A stretch of 39,037 nt of DNA from Methanomassiliicoccaceae archaeon (GTDB lineage Archaea > Thermoplasmatota > Thermoplasmata > Methanomassiliicoccales > Methanomethylophilaceae). The DNA lies in assembly GCA_009780795.1 (NCBI GenBank), contig WQZJ01000002.1, positions 1-39,037 on the forward strand. The letters run 5' to 3'. Under the pieces are notes generated by a model. It searched no databases, was not told the DNA's origin, and was given only the letters and a program-made list of their open reading frames with translations. Shown here in pieces: positions 17,230 to 26,240 of this stretch; within the stretch, counting starts at the first letter, position 1, and each line of letters begins with the position of its first letter. The position numbers and the translations under genes were made by a program.

Positions 17230-17265
17230 CGTGTGCAAGTATACTTTATGTTATACTTATAATTG
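17230..17265 (-). promoter_or_regulatory. Putative vapBC promoter/operator (AT-rich with AAGTATACTT palindrome)
   Basis: Minus-strand CAATTATAAGTATAACATAAAGTATACTTGCACAC immediately upstream of vapB. Contains palindrome AAGTATACTT and a half site AAGTATA. Confidence 0.5.
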
Positions 17266-17368
17266 CCTAGCACGAACCGATACGCCGATCCGACGTCGAT
17301 CCTCGCGGCAGACGCTAAGTGCTTCCGGTATCCGTGACAGACCACTTTCGCAAAGGCATCCAAGAAGA

Positions 17369-17445
17369 TGGTGCCCGCGCCGAGATTCGAACTCGAGTCA
17401 AGAGGTCCGCAACCTCTCAGGATATCCAGACTACCCCACGCGGGC
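17369..17445 (-). tRNA. tRNA-Arg (anticodon GCG), CCA encoded
   Basis: Minus strand GCCCGCG-TGGGGTAGTCTGGATATCC...AGAGG-TTGCGGA-CCTCT...CTCGAGTTCGAATCTCGG-CGCGGGC-A-CCA. Confidence 0.92.
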
Positions 17446-17465
17446 ATTAGAATTTGCTAATAATT

Positions 17466-17657
17466 TTACAGTTCCACTTGAGAGCGGTATCTCGTTATGT
17501 ATCCGGCTATGCGGTTCCTCATGACAACTGAGGAAACATCAGTTAACGAGGACACGAGTGCTTTGTTGTTCTCGAAGTCCTCCGTGAATATCTCCGGATA
17601 TTTGTGGACGAGTTCTATTGAGACTCTCTTGATGTAGGTGGGCCTTATCCTTCCCAT
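17466..17657 (-). CDS. rps17e: 30S ribosomal protein S17e
   Basis: MGRIRPTYIKRVSIELVHKYPEIFTEDFENNKALVSSLTDVSSVVMRNRIAGYITRY is characteristic of S17e. Confidence 0.95.
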   Translation of the reverse strand: MGRIRPTYIKRVSIELVHKYPEIFTEDFENNKALVSSLTDVSSVVMRNRIAGYITRYRSQVEL

Positions 17658-17734
17658 TTTGTTCACCGAGTAAGGCGGATTAAGTAGATACCCTATATAA
17701 CCTTTTTTAATTAAGGCTGCGGAGTGACCTCATA

Positions 17735-19630
17735 TCAGATCACTCCTTTTCTGAACATTGCAATTCTTTCTTCAAGATATTCGCCCAATCGTTCGTCCGT
17801 GCAAAATACGTAACAACCTTCCATGCCGCGCGACATCAGCGTCCTGTACGTGTTCTTTATTATGCTGTCCGCCGCGACGGCGGCTTCTTTCGAATTTGGA
17901 TATTCGGTCCTCAGACCGCGGAGGGACTGGTCGGTCCTGGCCCTTTTCATATGGTCGGTCACGATCTCCCCGTTCTCATAGCGCAGGTCGTCGCCCATTA
18001 TCACGCCAACGTAGTCGAACTCCAGTCCTTGGCATGTGTGTATGCATCCTGCCTCCTTCACCGAGTCCGGGTCTATGGCCCAGGTGTTCGTCGATCCGAG
18101 GTTCCAGCTCATTCCGAAACCGAACTCCGGGATCGTTATGTCATGGACGTCGCTTCTGTTCTTGCCTTCGGATATCCAGTTCCAACAGTAGCCGGCGACC
18201 ATCCTCGAGCGGTTCCTTACGATATTCTTCTCCTTTATCGCCATGAGAAGCTCGTTCGGGTCCCTGAATATCCTTATGTCGTACGAATTGTCTATCCTGT
18301 CGAAGTTTGCCGTCTCCTTTATTCCAAGAACGTCGTCGAGCCACGCCATGTATCCGTCCGAGCCGCCGCATCTGAATTGGGAGTCGAGTTCATCGATCCC
18401 TATGACCTCCGCGCCCGCCTCCCCGGCTGCGCTCAGGATGTTGTCTATCGTTCCTATGTCCTTGAGCGTCACTCGCTGCGACTCATCTATGAAGAATACC
18501 GTGAACTTGGACGCATTGATTATTTCCTTTATCTGGTTCTCTCCCAGGTTCTGGTACAGACCGCTCTTCTCGTTCAGCCTGTGCGCCTCGTCAGCGAGTA
18601 TCGCATCGAATACGTTCTCTTCGGCCTTGTAGAATCCTCCCGAACCGCGGAACATGTTGTCTGTGGCGCCCGGGATCCTCGTTCCTTTGAGCTTGGTGCT
18701 GTATACGTGCCTTGGTGCCTGGTTCTTCGTGACATACGTTGCGACGAGGCCTTCGGCCGTCATCTTCACGAGTGCGTTGACCGCTAATACCGATTTACCA
18801 GTACCCGGGCCGCCCTCTACGATCAGGACGCGCTTACTACCGTCCCTCTTTGAATCTTTGGCTGCTCTCAGTATCTTCTCGAGCACGACCTTCTGCGAGT
18901 CGAGCATCACGAACTCCTCGTTCCCTTCGAGCATCCTGACAAGGGAGTCCTGAAGCGACTTGGACGGGCGGAGCTCTCCGTTATCTATCAGGTAAAGGGT
19001 CCCTTTGTTGTCCCCGTGTCGTATGTATCTTTTGATGAACTCCCTGAGCTTGACCTTGTCCCTTCTTGTGAAAACAGGCGCCTGATCCGTGTACTCCCTG
19101 TACTGCGGATCAGTGAGCGGGTCGTTACCGTCGATGACCACATAATTATGGAGGAACGCACACGGGCTCAACGTTATCGGTATCTCCTGGACATTCCTGT
19201 TGAAATTGGATATCGTCTTTGCGTAGGACCATGCTTGGTACGACGGGTGCGTGGTCCTGTTCAGTCCTCCGCCGAGGAATGTCCTTACGATACCGTCCTC
19301 TCCCTCTACTTTGTCCGCGGACTCCCATTGTTTCAGTTCGACTATCACGGCTACCGGTTTCTCCCTCTCATCGAGGCCGGAGATTATCATATCCACTCTT
19401 TTCGACGAGAACGGGATGTTGTACTCTATGGCGATGCCTGAATTATTAGGTATATCGTCATCGTTCAGGACGTTGTCCATGTACTCGAGTGAGTTCATCC
19501 ATGACCTGATCTCGCTCCTCGCGGTCGTCCTTCCCGTCTTTTCGTAGATGGCCTCGGTTATCCTTTTTTCGATCATGCCTTCCAGAATATCATGAGAAAA
19601 ACCCTTTTTGGTGTTCTCGTAGATTATCAT
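17735..19630 (-). CDS. DUF2075-family AAA/helicase-like protein with N-terminal nuclease-like region
   Basis: Walker A VEGGPGTGKSVLAVNAL, Walker B DAILADEAHR, IDESQRVTL, late 'CIHTCQGLEFDYVGVIMGDDL' helicase motif. N-terminal KRVDMIISG...PVAVIVELKQW resembles a PD-(D/E)xK core. Confidence 0.88.
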   Translation of the reverse strand: MIIYENTKKGFSHDILEGMIEKRITEAIYEKTGRTTARSEIRSWMNSLEYMDNVLNDDDIPNNSGIAIEYNIPFSSKRVDMIISGLDEREKPVAVIVELKQWESADKVEGEDGIVRTFLGGGLNRTTHPSYQAWSYAKTISNFNRNVQEIPITLSPCAFLHNYVVIDGNDPLTDPQYREYTDQAPVFTRRDKVKLREFIKRYIRHGDNKGTLYLIDNGELRPSKSLQDSLVRMLEGNEEFVMLDSQKVVLEKILRAAKDSKRDGSKRVLIVEGGPGTGKSVLAVNALVKMTAEGLVATYVTKNQAPRHVYSTKLKGTRIPGATDNMFRGSGGFYKAEENVFDAILADEAHRLNEKSGLYQNLGENQIKEIINASKFTVFFIDESQRVTLKDIGTIDNILSAAGEAGAEVIGIDELDSQFRCGGSDGYMAWLDDVLGIKETANFDRIDNSYDIRIFRDPNELLMAIKEKNIVRNRSRMVAGYCWNWISEGKNRSDVHDITIPEFGFGMSWNLGSTNTWAIDPDSVKEAGCIHTCQGLEFDYVGVIMGDDLRYENGEIVTDHMKRARTDQSLRGLRTEYPNSKEAAVAADSIIKNTYRTLMSRGMEGCYVFCTDERLGEYLEERIAMFRKGVI

Positions 19631-19643
19631 GGGGACCACTGAA

Positions 19644-20300
19644 CTATTTTGAACGGGGTCTTCCGCATGACAGTTTACCCTCAGGGCACGGTCCGCGTGT
19701 GCACGGCGGCCCTGCGTCGCGGAATATTGCCGGTGATATCTCCGTGCATATCGTGAGCATGCGATCCGCCATCTCCCGTATCTCCCACTGTGCGCGTTCA
19801 CAGCACCTGAGCGAGAAGAAGTGCAGCAGCTCACGTGCATTCATCGTTATCGTTATGTTCGTGGTGCATCCGTTCGGCAGCACATAGCGGGCATCCTCTG
19901 CGGGAACGCGGTCACTGAGTTTCCTGTACGCATCCCATATCGTGTCCATCATCTCCGTGTACACTTTCAGGGAATCGGGATCGGCTTTGATCGTGTCAGG
20001 CACCACGTACGTTGGATCGTTCAAAGGAACATACCTCTGACTCTGTTGCGAGAATGACGCTATCCTGTGTCTGACGAGTTGGTGGGTCAGCGCCCTGGAG
20101 ACGCCTTCCACTGAGAACGTGAAAACTGCATGCTCGACGACGGAGTGGTGTCCCATTCCGACTATCTTCGACAATATGCGCTCAGGATCGTCGATCTCGT
20201 CCATCAATTCGTACGACGCCTTCTCTGAATAACACGAATTACCGGCGGACGCGCATATCCTGTCCGCGTCCGGCGTGTGCGCCAGAAGTCTTACTATCAC
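19644..20300 (-). CDS. thyX: FAD-dependent thymidylate synthase ThyX; TAG stop
   Basis: HQLVRHRIASFSQQSQRY ThyX motif; HHSVVEHAVFTF. GTG start overlaps the stop of the upstream TraB gene (GTGA). Confidence 0.94.
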   Translation of the reverse strand: MIVRLLAHTPDADRICASAGNSCYSEKASYELMDEIDDPERILSKIVGMGHHSVVEHAVFTFSVEGVSRALTHQLVRHRIASFSQQSQRYVPLNDPTYVVPDTIKADPDSLKVYTEMMDTIWDAYRKLSDRVPAEDARYVLPNGCTTNITITMNARELLHFFSLRCCERAQWEIREMADRMLTICTEISPAIFRDAGPPCTRGPCPEGKLSCGRPRSK

Positions 20301-21007
20301 ATTCCTTCCTCCGGCGGTCTCCCGGACCACAGTTCGTTTCGCAGCACGCTCATCTCCTCTGAGGACATTAGCGTTTTCAGCCTTATCTTTCTTATGCTCT
20401 CCCCATCGAGCAGTTTCGATATCCCTTCTACGTGTCCGTCGCCCACGACCACTATCATATTACCGTATCTCGGGGACATTTCCTTTATCCTCTCGGCCAT
20501 ATGGGCGTCCCTCTCGTCTATGAGCTTCCTTACCAGCGTCGGGTACTTCTTTCTCATGGCTGCGAAGTATTCTTCTTCATTCTCAGCCATGTCCATGACC
20601 ACTTTGTCCGCCTTGTCCTTTCGTCTGAATCTGTCGCCTATCATCGAGAACGTGAACCTCATCCTTTCGAAGAACGGCATCTCCTTCCACACACTGTCCA
20701 TCGTCTCGGCGGCATCGGTGTCGATGAACTCGATCGCCGCGCCTATGGTCCTTCCCGTCTCTACGGCTGCGACGAACTCGGCACCCACCTTCGATCCGTA
20801 TTCCTCTGCGACACTCTTCTGATATTCGGCCATCCTTCTGTACGCCCACGGCTGGTCCGAGTTGCCGCGCTCATACGGCGATGACAATGCGTTATATCTT
20901 GCCTCGTCCAGTTCGACGAGCACCGCATCCGGCCATATATGTTTCACAATGAACGACACCGGCTCGGCTATCTTGAAGACGTGCCCCGTGCCCAGAAGTG
21001 TTATCAT
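20297..21007 (-). CDS. TraB/GumN-family domain protein
   Basis: MITLLGTGHVFKIAEPVSFIVKHIWPDAVLVELDEARYNAL...IVVVGDGHVEGI is typical of archaeal TraB-domain proteins. Confidence 0.88.
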   Translation of the reverse strand: MITLLGTGHVFKIAEPVSFIVKHIWPDAVLVELDEARYNALSSPYERGNSDQPWAYRRMAEYQKSVAEEYGSKVGAEFVAAVETGRTIGAAIEFIDTDAAETMDSVWKEMPFFERMRFTFSMIGDRFRRKDKADKVVMDMAENEEEYFAAMRKKYPTLVRKLIDERDAHMAERIKEMSPRYGNMIVVVGDGHVEGISKLLDGESIRKIRLKTLMSSEEMSVLRNELWSGRPPEEGM

Positions 21008-21056
21008 CGGGCGTCATAGGCAACACCTTTTTATTAAGCGTTGCGCTGGCGCAGAC

Positions 21057-21719
21057 GTGGGGAAATATAAACTCGTTGTTTTCGACATGGACGGCGTTCT
21101 GATAAACTACGTCAGCTCATGGACGTGGGTCCATGATAAGATGGATACGGACAATGAAGAGGCGTTCGAGCTGTTCAAGGCCGGTAAGATAACCGAGATA
21201 GAGTTCATACGGCGTGACATAGGACTGTGGACCGCCAAGGACAAGAACGTAAGATTGGCGGACATCATCAACGCGCTGCAGGACGTGCCGCTGATACATG
21301 GGATACAGGAGACCATAGCCACGTTATCGCACAACGGAATAAGGAGCATCATAGTCAGCGGCGGCATAGATCTGGCGGCTAAGATGATAGCGGATGAGTT
21401 CCGCTTTGACGGACATGCGGCTAACAGCGTACTCGCTCACGAGGACGGCAGGCTCACGGGTGATGGGAAGGTGAATGTCGACCTTACGGACAAAGGCATC
21501 GTCACCAGGGAGTTCATGGAAAGGTTCGGCGTGTCAAAAGAAGAGACGGTCGCGGTCGGTAATTCATATACAGACGTGAAGATGCTTCAGGCCGCCGGGT
21601 TGGCGATAGCGTTCAATCCCATAGATGACGCTGTTATCAATGCCGCACATATCGTCATAAGGAGCGATAACATCGCCGATATACTAGACGCCGTCCTCGA
21701 GGTCGAGGATCGCGTATGA
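21057..21719 (+). CDS. HAD-superfamily phosphatase, SerB-like
   Basis: GTG start; KLVVFDMDGVLINY, IIVSGGIDLAAKMIADE, GNSYTDVKMLQAAGLAIAFNP HAD motifs I-IV. Confidence 0.9.
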   Translation: MGKYKLVVFDMDGVLINYVSSWTWVHDKMDTDNEEAFELFKAGKITEIEFIRRDIGLWTAKDKNVRLADIINALQDVPLIHGIQETIATLSHNGIRSIIVSGGIDLAAKMIADEFRFDGHAANSVLAHEDGRLTGDGKVNVDLTDKGIVTREFMERFGVSKEETVAVGNSYTDVKMLQAAGLAIAFNPIDDAVINAAHIVIRSDNIADILDAVLEVEDRV

Positions 21720-22310
21720 TCTCTTCCTGTACTTGCCGTACACCCTGGTGATGTTCCTGGCCTCCGCCGATCCCCTTCTGATCATGCGGCCCTGTATCTT
21801 TATCGAGTGTATGGTGCAATCCATGTCGTCGAAACTCAGTATGTTCCCGACGGTGAACTCGTCATCCGGGGACGACGTGACCGTTTTTGAATACGTTTTA
21901 CGGTCATCGTTTATTGACACTTTCACATCGATCATATCGAACTCGATCGCCCATATCGCAGAGATCTCCGTTGCCCTTGCAGTCTTGACGCGCTTGTCGC
22001 CCGGCAGTTCCAGGGCGGATATCCTCACGAGGTTCCCGGCATCCATGTGGAACTCGTCGCCCACCTTCAAAAGGTCGTCATCCTCCAACATGATCATGGT
22101 GACAGACGATTCGGAACCGTCGCTTACTATGACCTTGACCTCTATCTGCTTAGGGAACTGAACGGTCGTCGTCCTGATGAGACCGCAGTCCTGACACTTT
22201 ATCGTGGCGTCCATGGAGCTCTTTCCCATCTTCCCTTTCAGAACATCGTGTAACGTCGTATCGTCACAATCCGGACATTCGAAATATATCTCGCCTGGAA
22301 CGCCTTTCAT
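21684..22310 (-). CDS. HVO_0476-family zinc finger protein; TAG stop
   Basis: IYFECPDCDDTTLHDVLKG...TIKCQDCGLIRTTTV: paired CxxC zinc ribbon and archaeal-specific family architecture. Confidence 0.8.
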   Translation of the reverse strand: MKGVPGEIYFECPDCDDTTLHDVLKGKMGKSSMDATIKCQDCGLIRTTTVQFPKQIEVKVIVSDGSESSVTMIMLEDDDLLKVGDEFHMDAGNLVRISALELPGDKRVKTARATEISAIWAIEFDMIDVKVSINDDRKTYSKTVTSSPDDEFTVGNILSFDDMDCTIHSIKIQGRMIRRGSAEARNITRVYGKYRKRSYAILDLEDGV

Positions 22311-22888
22311 CGTATATCCCTCGTGTCCTTGATGAACGGGTACCCGTGACCCGGTACTATCACATCAGCGTATCCTATTATAGATTTTATACTTTTCATG
22401 GCCGTCTCCGCATCATAGTTTATTCCAGGCGGGACCATCCTTCTGACGTTGTCCTCAAGAGGTATCGCATCCCCTGTGATCGCATACTTTCTGTCGGCGT
22501 CCGCGAACACGCTCATCGACCCGTGCGTATGCCCCGGAGTGTGCACCAATCTGACGCCCTTTACGATCTCGATGTCCCTGTCGACGGCGATCACGTTCTT
22601 TCCCTCGAACTCCTCCTCGGCGCGTATGTATATCTTCGCTTTCCCGAAAAGACCGTTGTTCTCGCAGTGATCGTGATGTGAATGCGTAAGAACGACAATG
22701 CCGACGTCCTTCGGTAGGATGCCTATCTGCTTCAATGATATCTTCAGCGACGGTAACAGATACTTACTGCTCGTGTCCACCACTATGTTCGTCTCTTCCG
22801 TCCGTATGAGCGTGGATGTCGAGTGCGCCTCGAGTATCGTGGTCGCACTCCTCACAAGATTACCGACTGCCAGTACATCCAGTCTCAT
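22307..22888 (-). CDS. Metallo-beta-lactamase-fold hydrolase
   Basis: VLTHSHHDHCENN, HTPGHTHGSM, ITGDA, VPGHG motifs. ATGA overlaps with both neighbours. Confidence 0.93.
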   Translation of the reverse strand: MRLDVLAVGNLVRSATTILEAHSTSTLIRTEETNIVVDTSSKYLLPSLKISLKQIGILPKDVGIVVLTHSHHDHCENNGLFGKAKIYIRAEEEFEGKNVIAVDRDIEIVKGVRLVHTPGHTHGSMSVFADADRKYAITGDAIPLEDNVRRMVPPGINYDAETAMKSIKSIIGYADVIVPGHGYPFIKDTRDIR

Positions 22889-23760
22889 TGTTCGTGACCC
22901 TCCCTGCATTTGAACCCGTTCCTCCTCATCCTTATCGGAGAGCCGCATAACGGACATTTGACATCCCGCAGTATGCGTTCCGTCCATATCGTCCTCGTCT
23001 CGTCGTCGGATGCGCTCTCCGCGTATCCGTACATCTCCCTCAGGGCGGATGTTGTGCATAGTTCCTTCAGCGGCGATATGTCGCGCATCCTTCCCTTCCG
23101 CGGGGATGCGGGGTTTGACGGACGGATGACCCACGCTATGACCGCACCGCCGGCGAATCCGCCGATATGTGCGGCGTAGGCCACTGGTGAACTGTCGAAC
23201 ATGAACAGAAAGAACTGCAGACCGAACCACACGAGTATCGGGACGTATACGCTGAACCTGTTCGTAAGCAGCGGTCCGAGGAAGAACATTATCTTCTCCC
23301 GCGGATACAGCATTATCATCGCGCCCATCAGTGCGGATATCGCACCGGAGGCGCCCACCAGCACCACTGATAACGATGTCCCCCATTCCGCGAACGCGAA
23401 CACCAGGCTTCCGATGATCCCTCCTGCGATGTACACTGTCAGGAATCTACGCTTACCGATGCGCGACTCCAACGGGATGCCTATCGCGATCAGGAACAGC
23501 ATGTTGAATATCAGATGGAAGAAGTCCGCATGTATGAACATCGATGTTATCAGCGTCCACGGCTCCTGCGTCACCATCGAGAATTTTAGACCTAATTCCA
23601 GCAGTGTCACGTTGAACGTGCCGCGGTACGCTATCTCTATGACCGCGAATATCACGATGTTCGACATCGCCAGGACCATCGTCGCGTTGTATCTGCGTCC
23701 CGTCATAACGATCAGCGTGACCGCAACGATCGCGATCACCGCCCATGACGCCGCTTCCAT
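22885..23760 (-). CDS. Rhomboid-family intramembrane serine protease with C-terminal zinc-ribbon-like tail
   Basis: HADFFHLIFNMLFL, VGASGAISALMGA (GASG), AAHIGGFAGG; C-terminal CPLCGSPIRMRRNGFKCREGHEQ. Confidence 0.93.
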   Translation of the reverse strand: MEAASWAVIAIVAVTLIVMTGRRYNATMVLAMSNIVIFAVIEIAYRGTFNVTLLELGLKFSMVTQEPWTLITSMFIHADFFHLIFNMLFLIAIGIPLESRIGKRRFLTVYIAGGIIGSLVFAFAEWGTSLSVVLVGASGAISALMGAMIMLYPREKIMFFLGPLLTNRFSVYVPILVWFGLQFFLFMFDSSPVAYAAHIGGFAGGAVIAWVIRPSNPASPRKGRMRDISPLKELCTTSALREMYGYAESASDDETRTIWTERILRDVKCPLCGSPIRMRRNGFKCREGHEQ

Positions 23761-23811
23761 GGCAACATGATTACCTGCAAATATTTAAGCCGTGGATTGA
23801 ATAAAGGTAAC

Positions 23812-24378
23812 ATGTTGTACGACCCGGAAAAGCTGATAGAGGTGCGTGACGACGTGTACCCTCCGGGCGAGGACAGCATACTTCTGATAGAGTCGCTGGA
23901 CATAGATCACGGAGAAAAAGTACTGGAGATAGGTTGCGGCACCGGCATCGTCGCCATACACTGCGCCAAGAACGGTGCAACGGTGACGGCGGTGGATATA
24001 AACCCGGCGGCCGTTGAGCTGACGAGAAGGAACGCCGCGGCCAACGGTGCGTATATGGACATCCGTCTCTCGGACCTTTACGAGGACATCGACTCGCATT
24101 ACGATACGATAGTGTTCAACCTTCCGTACCTTCCGGTGGACGACAAGGGTATGCTTGAGAAGGCGTGGTCGGGCGGTGCGGACGGCATGGGGCCGCTCCC
24201 TAAGCTTCTGAACGATGTGAGAGGCCGTCTTCTCCCGAGAGGGAGATTCGTGGTCGTCGTCTCGTCGCTCATGGACCAGGATCGACTGAATGATGTATTG
24301 ACCGGATATGACGTGAAGGTACTGGGCGAGAAGAAACTGTTCTTCGAGACGCTGAGGGTGCTGGACATCAGGTCCTGA
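23812..24378 (+). CDS. HemK2/PrmC-like class I methyltransferase
   Basis: VYPPGEDSILLIESL...VLEIGCGTGIVAIHCA...VFNLPYLPVDD (NPPY-type motif). Confidence 0.88.
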   Translation: MLYDPEKLIEVRDDVYPPGEDSILLIESLDIDHGEKVLEIGCGTGIVAIHCAKNGATVTAVDINPAAVELTRRNAAANGAYMDIRLSDLYEDIDSHYDTIVFNLPYLPVDDKGMLEKAWSGGADGMGPLPKLLNDVRGRLLPRGRFVVVVSSLMDQDRLNDVLTGYDVKVLGEKKLFFETLRVLDIRS

Positions 24379-24380
24379 CG

Positions 24381-26240
24381 TCAGATCAGCTTTTTGATCT
24401 CCTTGGTGAGGAGATCGTTCATCCTCTTCCCGTCTATCTTGCCGCGGAGCGCCTCCATCACCGGTCCCATGAGCGGGCCGACGGACGCCATTCCCTTCTC
24501 TCTGACGAACTGCTCCCGTTCCTTCACGATACCCGCGATCATATCGGATGCCTCGGCCTCGCTCATAGCGCCAAGACCGAGCTTCGACACCGCATCATCG
24601 ATCGTCGTGCCTTTGGCGATCTCCCTGAACAGGGACGACAATGCCTCCTTCGCGAACTTTCCGTCCTTCAGGTACTCGAAAACAGCCAGTATCATCTTTT
24701 CCGGGATGTTCTCCGGGTCTGTTCCCTCCCTCTGCATCTCCGTGAACGTGCTCAGGAACGTTGTTGCGGCGGCGGATGCCGTTTCCTTATCCTTCGCCGT
24801 TCTCTCGAATATGTCCTCATATCCCTCGCGGACCATCTGACGGGCCTGCTGCTCGTTCAGTCCGTATGCCGAAACGAGTCTCTTCTCTATCTGTTCGGGA
24901 AGCTCTGGAAGATTCCCGTACACTTCCGTCAGCCTCTCCTTCGTTATCAATATGGGCGGCACGTCCGTCTCCGGGTACATCCTCGCCGCGCCCGGAAGCG
25001 GGCGCGAGAACCTGGACGTTCCGTCTGGCAGCGGGTCCCTCGTCTCCTCGACGACGCCGTTCGGCGCTTCTTTTGCTCTTTCGATCACCGCTTCGAGCGC
25101 CGCTCTCGCCTTCTTCTCCTTTTCGGCGCAGAGGACGAACGCATCCTTTTCTGTAAGGCCGAGTCTTTTCATCACAGAGTCCATGTGACCCTGTTCGATC
25201 CCGTACGCCGGCAGCTCATCCGAATGGAATATCCCTTTCACGCCCTTCGTGCGGGCACGCTGCGCCAGTTCGGCGCCCAATCGCAGTTTTCCGTCGTCCC
25301 CGTTGAGGACGCCGGCAAAACCGCGGAGCCTGACCGCCAGTATCTTCCCTTTCTCGGACAGGGCGCTCTTTATCACTTTTGATTGACAGTCCTTGAACAC
25401 ATCCGTGATGTCCGTTATGTCATCGTCCACGGATATCTCACGTTTCGAAAGTATGTCGCTGATGCGTATCAGCATCAGGTGCCTCTGCACCTCATTCTCG
25501 ACGTACGTCGGCAGGAGCCTCAGTTCCTGGGCGCCTTTGATCTCCGTCCTCCTCGATCCGGGTATCGATATGTTGATGTCCTCACGTATCGTGCCTATTC
25601 CTCGTTTCACCCTCTTCGTGGCCCTGAGTATGGTTCCGATCCTGAGCGCGACCTCCATCGCCTCCTCCGGCGTCCTGATGTCAGGGCCCGTCGCTATCTC
25701 GATCAGGGGTATGGAAAGCCTGTCAAGACGATAGGTTATCGAACCATCGTCCTCGGCGACCTTTCTGGCCGAATCCTCTTCCAGGCATATCGACTCGATC
25801 ACGATCCTTTTACCGTTCACCTCTATGTGCCCGTCCATCCCCACCATGGCCGTCCTCTGGTACCCTCCCGGTCCCGATCCGTCGACGACTATCTTCCTCA
25901 TGTAATGTATCTCGTCGATTATCTTGGCGTTGACCATCGCCGAGAACGTTAACGCAATGTCCAATGCGTCCCTGTCGACACCGTTCGGTGGCTCCTCGTC
26001 CAGATCGATGAGGCAGCTGGACCCTGGCGGCGCCTGATATCCGTAGACCAACCGTTTCTTGGATTCTGCCACCGCCGCCCTGTCGAGCGCGCCGGACTCC
26101 CCGGCCGTTGGTCTCAACTTTCTGCGGCATATCTCCTCTCCCTCATCGGAGAGTTCGCTGTCGCATGAGCAGAAGAGCTTCTTGGTGTTCAGCTGTTGGT
26201 GTATCTCTATACCGCAGATGAACCTGTCACCAGACGACAT
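24381..26240 (-). CDS. gatE: Glu-tRNA(Gln) amidotransferase subunit E
   Basis: FICGIEIHQQLNTKKLFCSCDSELSDE... and GatB/Yqey-type C-terminus; overlaps gatD. Confidence 0.96.
   Translation of the reverse strand: MSSGDRFICGIEIHQQLNTKKLFCSCDSELSDEGEEICRRKLRPTAGESGALDRAAVAESKKRLVYGYQAPPGSSCLIDLDEEPPNGVDRDALDIALTFSAMVNAKIIDEIHYMRKIVVDGSGPGGYQRTAMVGMDGHIEVNGKRIVIESICLEEDSARKVAEDDGSITYRLDRLSIPLIEIATGPDIRTPEEAMEVALRIGTILRATKRVKRGIGTIREDINISIPGSRRTEIKGAQELRLLPTYVENEVQRHLMLIRISDILSKREISVDDDITDITDVFKDCQSKVIKSALSEKGKILAVRLRGFAGVLNGDDGKLRLGAELAQRARTKGVKGIFHSDELPAYGIEQGHMDSVMKRLGLTEKDAFVLCAEKEKKARAALEAVIERAKEAPNGVVEETRDPLPDGTSRFSRPLPGAARMYPETDVPPILITKERLTEVYGNLPELPEQIEKRLVSAYGLNEQQARQMVREGYEDIFERTAKDKETASAAATTFLSTFTEMQREGTDPENIPEKMILAVFEYLKDGKFAKEALSSLFREIAKGTTIDDAVSKLGLGAMSEAEASDMIAGIVKEREQFVREKGMASVGPLMGPVMEALRGKIDGKRMNDLLTKEIKKLI

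Noticed and set aside
17951-18787. 278-aa plus-strand ORF opposite DUF2075 gene
   Set aside because: Antisense of a well-supported helicase-like CDS; low-complexity composition.
20862-21056. Upstream extension of the HAD phosphatase ORF (MPRSYGDDNALYLASSSS...)
   Set aside because: Antisense to the TraB gene; the HAD domain begins right at GTG 21057.
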